Below are positions 37,277 to 48,350 of a DNA stretch of 64,000 nt, in pieces (the stretch's first letter is position 1; every line of letters begins with the position of its first letter). The stretch comes from Cacajao melanocephalus (taxonomy: Eukaryota; Chordata; Mammalia; Primates; Pitheciidae). The translations under genes were made by a program, and so were the position numbers. The stretch is taken from NCBI GenBank assembly GCA_963573385.1, contig CAUYLG010034921.1:61591-125590 (forward strand). The letters run 5' to 3'. Under the pieces are notes generated by a model. That model saw nothing but the letters and a program-made list of their open reading frames with translations. It was not told the origin of the DNA and did no database searches.

Positions 37277-37323
37277 AACAGATGTGTGTGTATATGTGTG
37301 TCTGTGTATATATATGTTTGTAT
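37277..37323. repeat. TG/TA-rich simple repeat
   Basis: Irregular (TG)n and (TA)n mixture bordering the Tigger element. Confidence 0.75.
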
Positions 37324-37750
37324 GTCGATTCTCATTATCCATGGTAATTACTTTTTAAAGGGTCATCATGAATATCAGATTAGCAAATATCAAACCACTG
37401 CTCCTAGGAAAAATAGGGCTATGCGCCTACGAGCCTCTGCTCACATTTTCATGAACCAATCAATATACAACCTTTCTTTTGTGTGTGTTTCTATTTAAAG
37501 ACACTGATTTAATATATATTGTTGATTCATTAACATTGAACTCATAGCCAACAATACTATAACTCATCCCTGAAAGCTTATCTAGCACATATTTTCTCTA
37601 TAAGGCACATCAAAGCCCTTTTCCTCTGGTGAACCCTAGAAAGTAGTTAAGCAATATACTTGAGAACCATTTTAAACAGTGAAATCACCAACAAAAAGCA
37701 CAAAAATGAGAAAAACATGACACTAAATATGTTGTAAAAAGAATGCTTGT

Positions 37751-37812
37751 TAGCCTGGACAACAGAGTGAGTCCCTGTTGTCTCTACTAAAAATTTAATT
37801 TAAAAAAAAAAA
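37751..37812 (+). mobile_element. Very short 5'-truncated Alu insertion
   Basis: Only about 45 bp of Alu (AGCCTGGACAACAGAGTGAG, then CTCTACTAAAAATT) with an A-tail, flanked by GAATGCTTGT / GAACGCTTGT. Confidence 0.75.
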
Positions 37813-37992
37813 GGGAACGCTTGTTTACAGTATGAGAGCTGAAACAAGAAGGAACAGTATTGCCCATTGCCTCAGACTTCAACTGGGAATCTGTGCATTG
37901 CATAACTCAAACATTTCCAATACTTTGCATATGTCAAAGAACGAATGCAAAAGTGTCCAAATACTGATTTGGGAGTTAAACATAAATTTGAG

Positions 37993-38264
37993 GGCAGGTG
38001 CAGTGGCTCAGGCCTGTGAACCCAGAACTTTGGGAAACAAAGACAGGAGAATCACTTGGGCTCAGGAGTTCAAGACCAGCTTGGGCAAGATGGCAAAACC
38101 TGTCTCTACAAAAAAAAAAAAAAAAAATTAGTGTGGTGACCGGCACCTGTGGTCACAGCTACTTGGGAGCCTGGGAGATCAAGGCTTCAGTTAGCCATGA
38201 TCATTCCACTGCACTCCAGAATGGGTGACAGAATGAGACATTGTCTCTAAATAAATAAATAAAT
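37993..38264 (+). mobile_element. Alu SINE (J-like)
   Basis: Both arms present with an internal A18 linker and a (AAAT)n tail. Perfect 9-bp target duplication AAATTTGAG at 37984-37992 and 38265-38273. Confidence 0.93.
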
Positions 38265-38335
38265 AAATTTGAGCAAGTAGAAAATTCACAAATATAGAAT
38301 CTGCAAATAATGAAGATCTGTTCTATTTACGTGAG

Positions 38336-40108
38336 TTCTGATATTTCAGTTTCTATCTTCATTTGAAAGCTCCCTCTAGTATTTGGTAAAAATATTTACC
38401 AAATGCAGTAAATATTTTTTATTAGGTTCTTCTGATTCATCCTCTACATTTGTGACAACTCCTTTTTTTGTTTGTTTCCTCATCCACCTCATAAATACCA
38501 ATATTCCCTAAGGTTCATTCTTTACTTTGCTGCTATTCAATTTTCCTTTGGAATCTCAGGCATTTAAAATTACAATCACTATATAGAAATATGATTTCAA
38601 ATTTTTCTTACAGAGATTGCTCCATTGCAAAATATAGTTTTATATCTTAATTGGTTGAATAATCCTATTTTTCTTAGAGTGCTTTTGTTTCATATACAGT
38701 AAAACTCTGCCACAACAATGTAAATGTGGACCAAAATATTCAATCTCACTACTATGAGGTTAATAAAATATCACAGGTGAACCTCTGGAGCTAGGTGGCT
38801 TAGAGGTGAGGTGTCAGGTAGCACATTCCATGTCTTTTCAAGTCCCAGAGGTGGTTTGCACAGAGTAATAATTGCTCATTAAAGCTGAAATATTAATAGA
38901 AAAGATGTTGGAAAGTGTTATTGGTTAAAACCGCCAAGATAGTGACAACTCTTTGTCTCATTAGTTCTCAGTGTGGGTTTACTGCTATGACCTCATCTGT
39001 CCTCTTATTTTCTCTAACACTAAGAACTGAAGCTTTAGGAAGAATGAAAACCACCTGCCAAAAACTGACATTGTGCCCAAACTGTCACATTTATGAAACA
39101 GGCTAATACAAGTTTTGATATACATACACTGGAACCCATTTACCCACTGCAAATGTAAAACTTGCCTGTATAATTTCCCTGAATTTATTTTGGTATAATT
39201 ATTCTTCAAATAACCTGTATACTAGATAGGTGCACTTATGGTCTTAACAAACAGCAAATTCTGTCTATTTTAATCTTTTTATCAATTCAATAGCCAAGTT
39301 GTATTGATTCATCCTAAATAACACTTTTCTTATTTATTTCTACCTATTCATTCCCCTTGTCTTCCTAATTCAAGGTGAAATCACTTCCTGTGTAGGGTAT
39401 TGCAATATCACCTTTGAGTACATTTACTTCCTCCATCTTTTCTCCATCCATTTCATCCTGTGTACTGTATATAGGTTATTGGTCTTAAAATATTTATTTT
39501 GTAATGTCATAATTCTGATAAACAAACTAATGGCTACTGTAATAAAAAGCATCTAACATATGGACATAAATACATCAAGTAGCTTTTCAAAGCTGAGCAC
39601 GATACAATACTAAATAATGAAACATTTCTCAAGATTGCCATTTTAATTAGAAAGAGTGATCATTTGATTTCTTGAGTCTTTGTTCCTTTTTAAGGAAGAT
39701 GAAGTTGGGCAAACAGCTGTAGAATGCTTTGAATTGTGGACTAAAGTTTCCATTTATGTGCCTCCCAAATTCAAAGAAATTCCTTACATTATAACTTTGC
39801 ATAGTTATTCATATACCTTATGGTGCCTAATAAAATACTATATATAACATACACATCATGCATTTTTATTTAATAAATACATTAATAAAAAGTCAAACCA
39901 TATGAAATGTGTGTCCACTATAGGTCTTTAAAAAATCCTCATGTCTCTGTGCTTAAATCCTAATCTGTGGATACATAGGCATGTACAGTTGTGAAATTTT
40001 ATCAAGCTATAGATGGATAATCTGTGCACTTTACTGTATCTATATGATGAGTATATAAGTATACTGATACTTCCTTGAGATATAATCTCACAGAAGATTA
40101 ATTTTTTT
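38336..40108. other. Unassigned stretch, perhaps with an old DNA transposon at 38690-39240
   Basis: No gene supported. The part 38690-39240 has a repeat-like look (ACAGTAAAACTCTGCC start) but I found no matching terminal repeat. 39960-40080 vaguely resembles an L1M tail. Confidence 0.35.
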
Positions 40109-40204
40109 AAGAAAGAAAAAGAGAGAAAAGAAGAAAGAAAGAGTGAAAGGAAAAAAAAAGAATGTAAGAGAGAAAGAAAGAGGAAGAGAAAGAGGGAGAG
40201 AGAA
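40109..40204. repeat. 96-bp polypurine tract (GAAA/GA-rich)
   Basis: Purines on the plus strand throughout except three T residues (40144, 40163, 40165). It is followed by a 26-bp reverse Alu-like piece (GGGATTCTTGTTCTATTGCC). Confidence 0.9.
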
Positions 40205-40849
40205 CGGGATTCTTGTTCTATTGCCCAGGCTATTAAAAGATGTCTTCTAGTAAATGTTTACATTATACTTCATATATTATTACACTAAGAATATTATTTG
40301 ATAAAGATATGACAATTATCAATACTTATATGAAAAATATAGAAGTATACAAAATTATTTGTTTCTCATCAGTTATAATCAGTGTGTTACTGCAATGACA
40401 TGGTTTTTTTTTATAATTTAATACTCTGTATAGTATTATAAAAGGTAGGGAGAATTTATTGAAACTTCATTTAAAATTCATTGCATCTTTCTGTTTTAGA
40501 AACATATTTGATTTTTCACTAGTCAAATCTGGATGCTTAGATACCACTATTACACATACAGTTTCTCCATATATTTAACATACATTAAACATTAAAGGAA
40601 CAAAAACACTAGGGTACTTAGTAATAATGAGGAACATTATAAAACGTTATTAAAGTCAAGCTAAATACATGCAAACATATACCACATCCATGAATGTCAA
40701 CACCATTCAAGTTAATCTACAACTTTAATTCAACTTTGACCCACAGGAAGTACTGTTTTAATCGTATTTTAAGAAGAGATTCTACAATTGCTATGTAATC
40801 GAAGAGAAAAAGGCCCAAGGAGGCCAGAATAATTCAGAAAAAGTGGGAA

Positions 40850-41300
40850 AGACTTCTCAATAACATATTAAGGCATATGTACATGTTATAAAGGGATTGT
40901 GGTATTGTTATAAAGACATAAGTAGAGCAGAATAAAGAGCTCAAAATAGAGTTGTGGATGGACAAAAGTTGATATCCATATGGCATTCCAGTCTAATGGG
41001 TAAATGATTCATTATGTAATCCTAATTAATTATAGCTATAGATATCATAAAATGAAATCTTGACTACAAACATCTGTAGATTAATGGCTTACATGTAAAA
41101 AGCAAGGCTTTTAGAATATAATAATAACGTTAAATATATTTATTGTCTCAGAGCAGAAAAATGAATAATAAAAGATGCAAAAAGCACAAATGATAAAGAA
41201 AATATTGACACGTCTGATTACATTAAATTAAAAAGAAAACTTTTGTGCATCAAAAGATACCAAAATAAAAACATGAAGTGTTAAATGGATGAATCATTAT
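40850..41300 (+). mobile_element. Decayed L1M ORF2 3' part
   Basis: ATGATAAAGAAAATATTGAC, TGATTACATTAAATTAAAAA and CTTTTGTGCATCAAAAGATA are the typical end of L1M ORF2. No intact frame. Confidence 0.65.
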
Positions 41301-41399
41301 TAGTCAGCAATTTAAAAAGATTGAGAAATATGAAGAAATACTTTAAATTTTAATTTCAGAATTATTTTTAATTATGAAATTACACAGGAGATATGCTAA

Positions 41400-42817
41400 C
41401 TCTGGGGATACATTCTGATAAATGCATCATTAGGCAGTTTCGTTTTTGTGCAAACATCATACAGAGTAATTACACAAACCTTGATGGTATAACCTACTAC
41501 ACACCTAGGCTTATATGTTATGGTCTATTGCTCTTAGGCTACAAATCTGTATAGTGTATTACTGTACTGAATACAATAGGCAATTATAACACAATAGCCG
41601 TTTGTGTTTCTAAATATAGAAAAAATACAGTATAAAAATATTTTTTAAATGGTACTTCTGTCAAAGGCACCTACCATGAAAGGAACTTGGCAACACTGGA
41701 AGTTACTCTGGGTAAGTCAGTGAGGGTGTAGTAAGTGAATGTGAAGGCTTATAACACATTATTATACACTATTGCAGACTTTATGAACACTGTACACAGG
41801 CTACACTGAATTTATTTAAACTTTTTTTCAAAAATAAATTAACTTTAATTTACTGTAACATTTTTATTTTCTACACCTTTAAGTTTTTTAACTTTTTGAC
41901 TCTTATAACAGCTTAAAATGCATACACATTGCCAGCTGTACAAAAATTTTTTTATTTGATATTCATATTCTATAAACATTTTCTATTTTTACTTTTATTT
42001 TTATTTTTTTATTTTGTCCCTTCTTTGTTATCCAAGAACATTTTCTATTTTTAATTTTAATTTTTTTAACTTTTTAAACTTTTTTGTTAAAATATTATTA
42101 AGACAAAAACACACACTTTAGTCTAGGCCTACACAGGGTTAGGATAATCAATATCACTGTCTTTCACCTCCATATCTTGTCCCTTTGGTAGATTTTCAAG
42201 GACAAAAACATGCATGGAGCTGTCATCATCTATGATAATAATGCTTTTCTCTGGAATACCTCTTGAAGGACCTGCCTGAGGCTCTTTTATACTAATTTTT
42301 CATTAATAAGTAGAATAAGTACAATCTAAAATAAGGACTTCTAGGAGCAGGATAGCAGGCGGTGAGTGGATTGGGGAAGGATAACATTAGGAGAAATACC
42401 CAATGTATGATGGAGGATGGATGCAGCAAACCACCATGGCAAGCGTACACCTATGTAACAAGCCGGCACAATCTGCATGATCTGCGTATTCCCCAGAACT
42501 TAAATTACAATAGTAAAATAATAATAATAAAGTGTAGTAAATACATAAAAAGTAACATAGTCATTTATTACTATTACCAAGTTTTATGCACTGTATCTAA
42601 TTGTATGTGCAGTATTTCTTTCTATATGATTGGCAGTGCAGTAGGTTTGTTTCCACCAGCATCACCACAAACATGTGATTAACACATTGCTCCATGACAT
42701 TATAACAGCTATGACATCATTAACCACAGGAACTTTTTGGCTCCATTATATTCCCATGGACCACCATCCTTATATGGTCCACTGTTGACCTAAATACAAT
42801 TATGCAGCACATGACTG
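41400..42817 (+). mobile_element. Large Tigger relative (MER7/Zombi-like DNA transposon)
   Basis: Diagnostic words in order: AAATGCATCATTAGGCAGTT, GATGGTATAACCTACTACAC, CTCTTAGGCTACAAATCTGT, AGGCCTACACAGGGTTAGGA, GGAATACCTCTTGAAGGACC, GTTTGTTTCCACCAGCATCA, and the end GCAGCACATGACTG followed by TA. No transposase frame survives. An L1 tail is inserted at about 42338-42515. Confidence 0.75.
42338..42515 (+). mobile_element. L1 3'-UTR fragment inserted in the Tigger relative
   Basis: ATAACATTAGGAGAAATACC, GGATGCAGCAAACCACCATG and CCCAGAACTTAAATTACAAT match the L1P 3' end. It is heavily 5'-truncated. Confidence 0.85.
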
Positions 42818-42981
42818 TATTTTGTTGACCAGAACATCATTGTGCAGCATATTATGCAGCACATGGGGGAGAGATGATAAAGTTCCATTGATAAGCCTTA
42901 TTACATGATCCCCAAGCAAGAGCATCAACACAATGAAGAAATTGCGTCAACTAACGGGTAAAACAACCAGCTAGCATCAAA

Positions 42982-45900
42982 ATGGCAGGATCAAATTCAC
43001 ACATAACAATATTAACCTTAAATGTAAATGGGCTAAATGCCCCAATCAAAACACAGACTGGAAAATTGGATAAAAAGTCAAAACCCATCTGTGTGCTGTA
43101 TCCAGGAAACCCATCTCATGTGCAAGGACACACATAGGCTCAAAATAAAGGGATGGAGGAAGATTTTCCAAGCAAATGGAGAGCAAAAGAAAAAGCAGGA
43201 GTTGCAATCCTAGTCTCTGATAAAATAGACTTTAAACTAACAAAGATCAAAAGAGACAAAGAAGAGTGTTACACAATCATAAAAGGATCAATGCAGCAAG
43301 AAGAGCTAGCGATCTTAAATATATATGCACCCAATACATGAGCACCCAGATATATAATGCAAGTTCTTAATAACCTACAAAGAGACTTAGACTTCCCAAC
43401 AATAATAGTGGGAGGCTTTAACACTCCACTGTCAATATTAGACAGCTTGACAAGACAGAAAATTAACAAGGATATCCAGGACTTGAACTCAGAGCTGGAC
43501 CAAGCAAACCTAATATACATCTACAGAAATCTCCACCAGAAATTCATAGAATATACATTCTTCTCAGCACCACATCACACCTACTCTAAAACTGACCACA
43601 TAATTGAAAGTAAATCACTCCTCAGCAAATGCAAAACAACGGAAACCATAGTAGTCTCTCAGACCACAGTGCAATCAAATTAGAATTCAGGATTAAGAAA
43701 CTAACTCAGAACCAAACAACTTCATGAAAACTGAACAACTGGCTCTTCAATGTTGACTGGATAAACAATGAAATGAAGGCAGAAATAAAGATGTCCTTCA
43801 AAACCAATGAGAACGAAGACATAACATACCAGAATCTCTGGGATACATTTAAAGCAGTGTCTAGAGGGAAACTTATAGCAATAAATGCCCACATGAGAAG
43901 TAAGGAAAGATCTAGAATTGACCTCCATCCTCAAAATTTAAAGAGCTAGAGGAGCAAGATATAAAAAACTCAAAAGCTAGCAGAAGACAAGAAACAACTA
44001 AGATGCAGAGCAGAAATGAAGGAGATAGAGACACAAAAAAACCCTTCAAAAATCAGTAAATCCAGGAACTGGTGTTTTGAAAAGATCAACAAAATAGACC
44101 ACTAGCCAGATTAATAAAAAAGAAAAGAGAAGAATCAAATAGATGCAATAAAAAAAGATGAAGGGGATATCACCACCGATTTCAAAGAAATACAAATTAC
44201 CATCAGAGATTACTATAAACAAGTCTATGCACATAAAGCAGTAAACCTGGAAGAAATGGATAAATTCCTGGACACTTGCACTCTCCCAACCCTAAACCAG
44301 GAATAAGTTGAAACCCTGAATAGACCAATAACAAAGGCTGAAGTTGATGCAGCAATTAATAGCCTACCAACCAAAAAAAAAAAAAAAATCCAGGTCCAGA
44401 TGGGTTCAGAGCCAATTTCTACCAGACATACAAAGAGGAGCTGGTAGCCCTCCTTCAGAAACTATTCCAAACAATCCAAAAAGAGGGAATCCTTCCCAAA
44501 TCATTTTATGAGACTAACATCATCCTGATACCACAACCCGGCAGAGACTCATCAAAAAAGGAAAACTTCAGGCCAATATCCATGATGAACATAGATGCAA
44601 AATCTTCAATAAAATACTGGCAACCCAATTGCAACAGCACATCAAAAAGCTTATCCATCATGATCAAGTAGGCTTCATCCCAAGGATGCAAGGATGATTC
44701 AACATATGTAAGTCTATAAATGTAATCCACCACATAAACAGAACCAAAGACAAAAACCACATAATTATCTCAATAGATGCAGAGAAGGCCTTTGACAAAA
44801 TTCAACAGCCCTTTATGCTAAAAACTCTCAATAAACTAGGTATCAACGGAACATATCTCAAAATAATAAAAGCTATTTATGACAAACCCATAGCCAATAT
44901 CATACTGAATGGGCAAAAACTGGAAGCATTCCCTTTGAAATGTGGCACTAGACAAGTATACCCTCTGACACCACTCCTATTCAATACAGTACTGGAAGTT
45001 CTAGCCAGAGCAATCAGCCAAGAAAAAGAAATAAAGGGTATTCAATTAGGAAAAGAGGAAGTCAAATTGTCTCTATTTGCAGACAACATGATTGTATGTT
45101 TAGAAGACCCCCATCGTCTCAGCCCAAAATCTCCTTAAACTGATAAGCAACTTCAGCAAAGTCTCAGAATACAAAATCAATGTGCAGAAATCACAAGCAT
45201 TTCTATACACCAATAACAGACTTAAAGAGGGCCAAATCAAGAATGAACTGCCATTCACAATTGCTACAAAGAGAATAAAATACCTAGAAATACAACTAAC
45301 AAAGGATATAAAGGACCTCTTCAATAACTATGAACCACTGCTAAAGGAAATAAGAGAAGACACAAACAGATGGAAAAATATTCCATGCTCATGGTTAGGA
45401 AGAATCAATATCATGAAAATGGCCATACTGCCCAAAATAATTTACAGATTCAATGCTATCCCCAGCAAGCTACCTATGACCCTCTTCACAGATCTGGAAA
45501 AAACCACCTTAAACTTCATATGGAACCAAAAGAGAGTCTGCATAGCCAAGACAATCCTAAGCAAAAAGAACAAAGGTGGAGGCATCACACTACCTGACTT
45601 CAAACTATACTACAAGGCTACATTAATCAAAACAGCATGGTACTGGTATCAAAACAGCATGGTACTGGTACCAAACTAGAGATACAGACCAATGGAACAG
45701 AACAGAGGCCTCAGAGGCAATGCCACACGTCTACAACTATCTGATCTTTGACAAATCTGACAAAAACAAGCAATGGGGAAAGGATTCCCTGTTTGATAAA
45801 TGGTGTTGGGAAAACTGGCTAACCATGTGCAGAAAGCAGAAACTAGACCCCTTCCTTACACCTTACACTAAAATTAACTCCAGATGAATTAAAGACTTAA

Positions 45901-46825
45901 ACGTAAGGCCTAACACCATAAAAACCCTAGAAGAAAACCTAGGCAAAACCATTCAGGACATAGGCATAGCCAATGACTTCATGACTAAAACACCAAAAGC
46001 ATTGGCAACAAAAGCCAAAATAGACAAATGGGACCTAATTAAACTCCACAGCTTCTGTACAGCAAAAGAAACAATCATTAGAGTGAACAGGCAACCAATA
46101 GAATGGGAAAACATTTTTGCAATCTACCCGTCTGACAAAGGGCTAATATCCAAAATCTACAAGGAACTTAAACAAATTTACAAGAAAAATACAAATAACC
46201 CCATCAAAAAGTGGGCAAAGGATATGAACAGACACTTTTCAAATAAAACATTTATGCAGTCAACAAACTTATGAAAAAATGTTCATCATCACTGGTCACT
46301 AGAGAAATGAAAATCAAAACCACATTGAGATACCATCTCATGCCAGTTAGAATGGTGATCATTAAAAAATCTGGAGACAACAAATGCTAGGGATGATGTG
46401 AAGAAATAGGAATGCTTTTACACTGTTGATGGGAGCATAAATTAGTTCAACCATTGTAGAAGACAGTGTGGCAATTCCTCAAGGATCCGGAAATAGAAAC
46501 ACCATTTGATCCAGCAATCCCAATACCAGGTGTATACCCATAGGAATATAAATTGTTCTCTTTTAAAGACACATGCACACATATGTTCATTGTGGCACTG
46601 TTTACAATAGCAAAAACTTGGAACCAACCCAAATGCCCATCAATGATAGACTGAATAAAGAAAATGTGACACATATACACCATGGAATACTATGCAGCCA
46701 TAAAAAATGATGAGTTCATGTCCTTTGTAGGGACATGGATGAAGCTGGAAACCATCAGTCTCAGCAAACTGACACAAGAACAGAAAATCAAACATTACAT
46801 GTTCTCACTCATAGGTGGGTGTTGA
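42982..46825 (+). pseudogene. L1 ORF2 pseudogene (endonuclease-reverse transcriptase), disabled
   Basis: The start ATG is at 42982 (MAGSNSHITILTLNVNGLNA) and the relic ends SLIGGC then TGA at 46823-46825, close to the usual 1275-codon length. An endonuclease part (KAGVAILVSDKIDFK) and RT part ([17 protein letters not shown]) are recognisable. Many defects are visible: stops near 43138 and 43342, several frame changes, an A15 run at about 44373, and a 22-bp tandem duplication at 45627-45670. The RT catalytic box reads FADN instead of FADD at 45076-45087. Confidence 0.9.
45627..45670. repeat. 22-bp perfect tandem duplication in L1 ORF2
   Basis: Two identical 22-nt units, each starting TCAAAACAGCATGGTACTGG, at 45627-45648 and 45649-45670. 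The length is not a multiple of three, so it shifts the frame. Confidence 0.97.
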
Positions 46826-47055
46826 ACAATGAGAACACATGGACACAGGAAGGGGAGCATCACACACTGGGGTCTGTTGGGGAGGAATAGGGAAGGGACA
46901 GTGAGGGGTAGGGAGTTCAGGGAGGGATAACATGGGAGAAATGCCAGATATAGGTGACGGGAGGATGGAGGCAGCAAACTACATTGCCATGTGGGTACCT
47001 ATGCAACAATCCTTCATGTTCTGCACATGTACCCCAGAACCTAAAGTGAAATTAA

Positions 47056-47060
47056 ATATA

Positions 47061-47104
<44 letters not shown>

Positions 47105-47105
47105 T
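47056..47105. repeat. (TA)n microsatellite at the L1 tail
   Basis: About 50 bp of alternating TA with one TACA interruption, replacing the A-tail of the L1. Confidence 0.95.
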
Positions 47106-47200
47106 GTCTACTTTGCCACGATTTCCAAATAAATCATGACAATGCCTATTAAAATATGTCTCCCATAATGCACTTTATAATAGGCATGAGAATGTTCAGG

Positions 47201-47279
47201 CTTCTCACAACCAACCCTAATTGCAGAATTCCTGTTGCAGACCAACAGGAATTCTGCAATTAGGGTTGGATGTGAAAAG
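47201..47279. repeat. Hairpin palindrome, 37-bp arms, 5-bp loop
   Basis: The 27-bp arms 47211-47237 (starting CCAACCCTAATTGCAGAATT) and 47243-47269 (ending AATTAGGGTTGG) are perfect reverse complements around loop CAGAC. Pairing continues 10 bp further outward with two mismatches. It belongs to no repeat I know. Confidence 0.97.
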
Positions 47280-47319
47280 TCTTTATATACACCTCCAAGA
47301 GGTCTTTATATACACCTCC
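47279..47319. repeat. Direct duplication beside the hairpin
   Basis: GTCTTTATATACACCTCC occurs at 47279-47296 and 47302-47319. A short inverted pair CCAAGAGG (47295-47302) / CCTCTTGG (47318-47325) overlaps it. Confidence 0.95.
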
Positions 47320-47559
47320 TCTTGGCATGAGGTCTCCTCAGACAAATCTTAGATCCAAGACACCAAATATGAATCTTTGACTCACAAAGGTTTGCACTTT
47401 CTACTTCTTTCTCACATTGACTCAGTCCTTGGCTCTTCACAAGGAAAACTTCGCCTTACACTTCCCCTAGATTTGTTCTAGCCATCTAGAACTCACTAAA
47501 ACTAGGAATTTGGCCCTAAGTCTAACTACAAATATCTCAGCTTGCTCCAGCCAATCCTC

Positions 47560-48170
47560 TTCTGATTTCTTTACTTACAGACCTCAGCTGACTTATACAT
47601 GAGTGGAGTCCTATGGGTATGCCATCCTCTATGATACCTTAGACTCACCCTCTTAGCACACATTTCTGTAATTTTCTCTTTGTGTGTCTCCTTAACCAGA
47701 CTCTCAGGCCTATAGTCACTTCTACTCCACCTTCCTTATCAGTCAGTAAAACTGAATTTTCTAAAATTCATTTACTCAAAACTCTTCAGTAGCTTTCCAC
47801 TGCTCTTGAGATGATAGAGTGTAACTTCCTCCACATGGATTACAAGACACTTCGAACTCAGAACTGGCCCTCCTCTTTAGCTTTATCTTTTGTCACTCAT
47901 CTCTTCCCCTTGAACCTTCAATAATAATGAACTTCTCAGCTCATGTTTTCTCTTGCCTCTGTATTTACCTAAGTGATTACAGCTTCTCTCTTTCCCCTTA
48001 CTATGATCTGTTCGTCCTGTAGTATAAAGATCAATAGTTATTGTCAATACGTGAGTTGTGCTTTCAGCTAGATTCTAAGCTCTTTGAAAAGTGGTTATTT
48101 TGTCTTAAAGCTGTATACCTACTGTCTAAAAACAAATGAAGTTTCAATAGCTTTTGAATAGATGAATAAT
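47560..48170 (+). mobile_element. L2 LINE 3' region
   Basis: AAACTCTTCAGTAGCTTTCC, GATTACAAGACACTTCGAAC, GAACTGGCCCTCCTC and CTAGATTCTAAGCTCTTTGA follow L2 3' order and end near TTGAATAGATGAAT. Confidence 0.65.
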
Positions 48171-48249
48171 TTTAAACCAGAAAGTTCTTCCTCAAGAGAC
48201 TTAATAAATTTTTCCTGCAGTTATTAAGGCACAATATTTTATTTAACTA

Positions 48250-48350
48250 TATAATACATTTAGAATTTATTTGGGGCCATGACGTAAGATGGGGATCTAA
48301 CTTCAGTTTATTTTTTTAAAGTAAATACTTTTGTACCCACATGTAAATCC
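48250..48350 (-). mobile_element. L1M fragment, reverse
   Basis: GACGTAAGATGGGGATCTAA and CTTCAGTTTATTTTTTTAAA resemble reverse L1 ORF2. Short and weak. Confidence 0.4.

Larger units (their letters stand above)
37324..38335 (+). mobile_element. Tigger-class MITE (MER44/MER6-like), split by two Alu pieces
   Basis: The left end is GTCGATTCTCATTATCCATG and the right end CAAATAATGAAGATCTGTTC, which are imperfect inverted repeats of each other. Interior words AAAGACACTGATTTAATATA, TTAACATTGAACTCATAGCC and ATGTCAAAGAACGAATGCAA are those of Tigger-derived MER elements (memory). Alu pieces at 37751-37812 and 37993-38264 interrupt it. Confidence 0.7.
42870..47055 (+). mobile_element. L1P LINE-1, 5'-truncated before ORF2
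   Basis: Begins near the ORF1/ORF2 spacer (AGAGCATCAACACAATGAAG), carries a whole-length ORF2 relic, then a 3' UTR with ACACATGGACACAGGAAGGG and TGCACATGTACCCCAGAACC. The A-tail has turned into a (TA)n tract. Confidence 0.93.
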
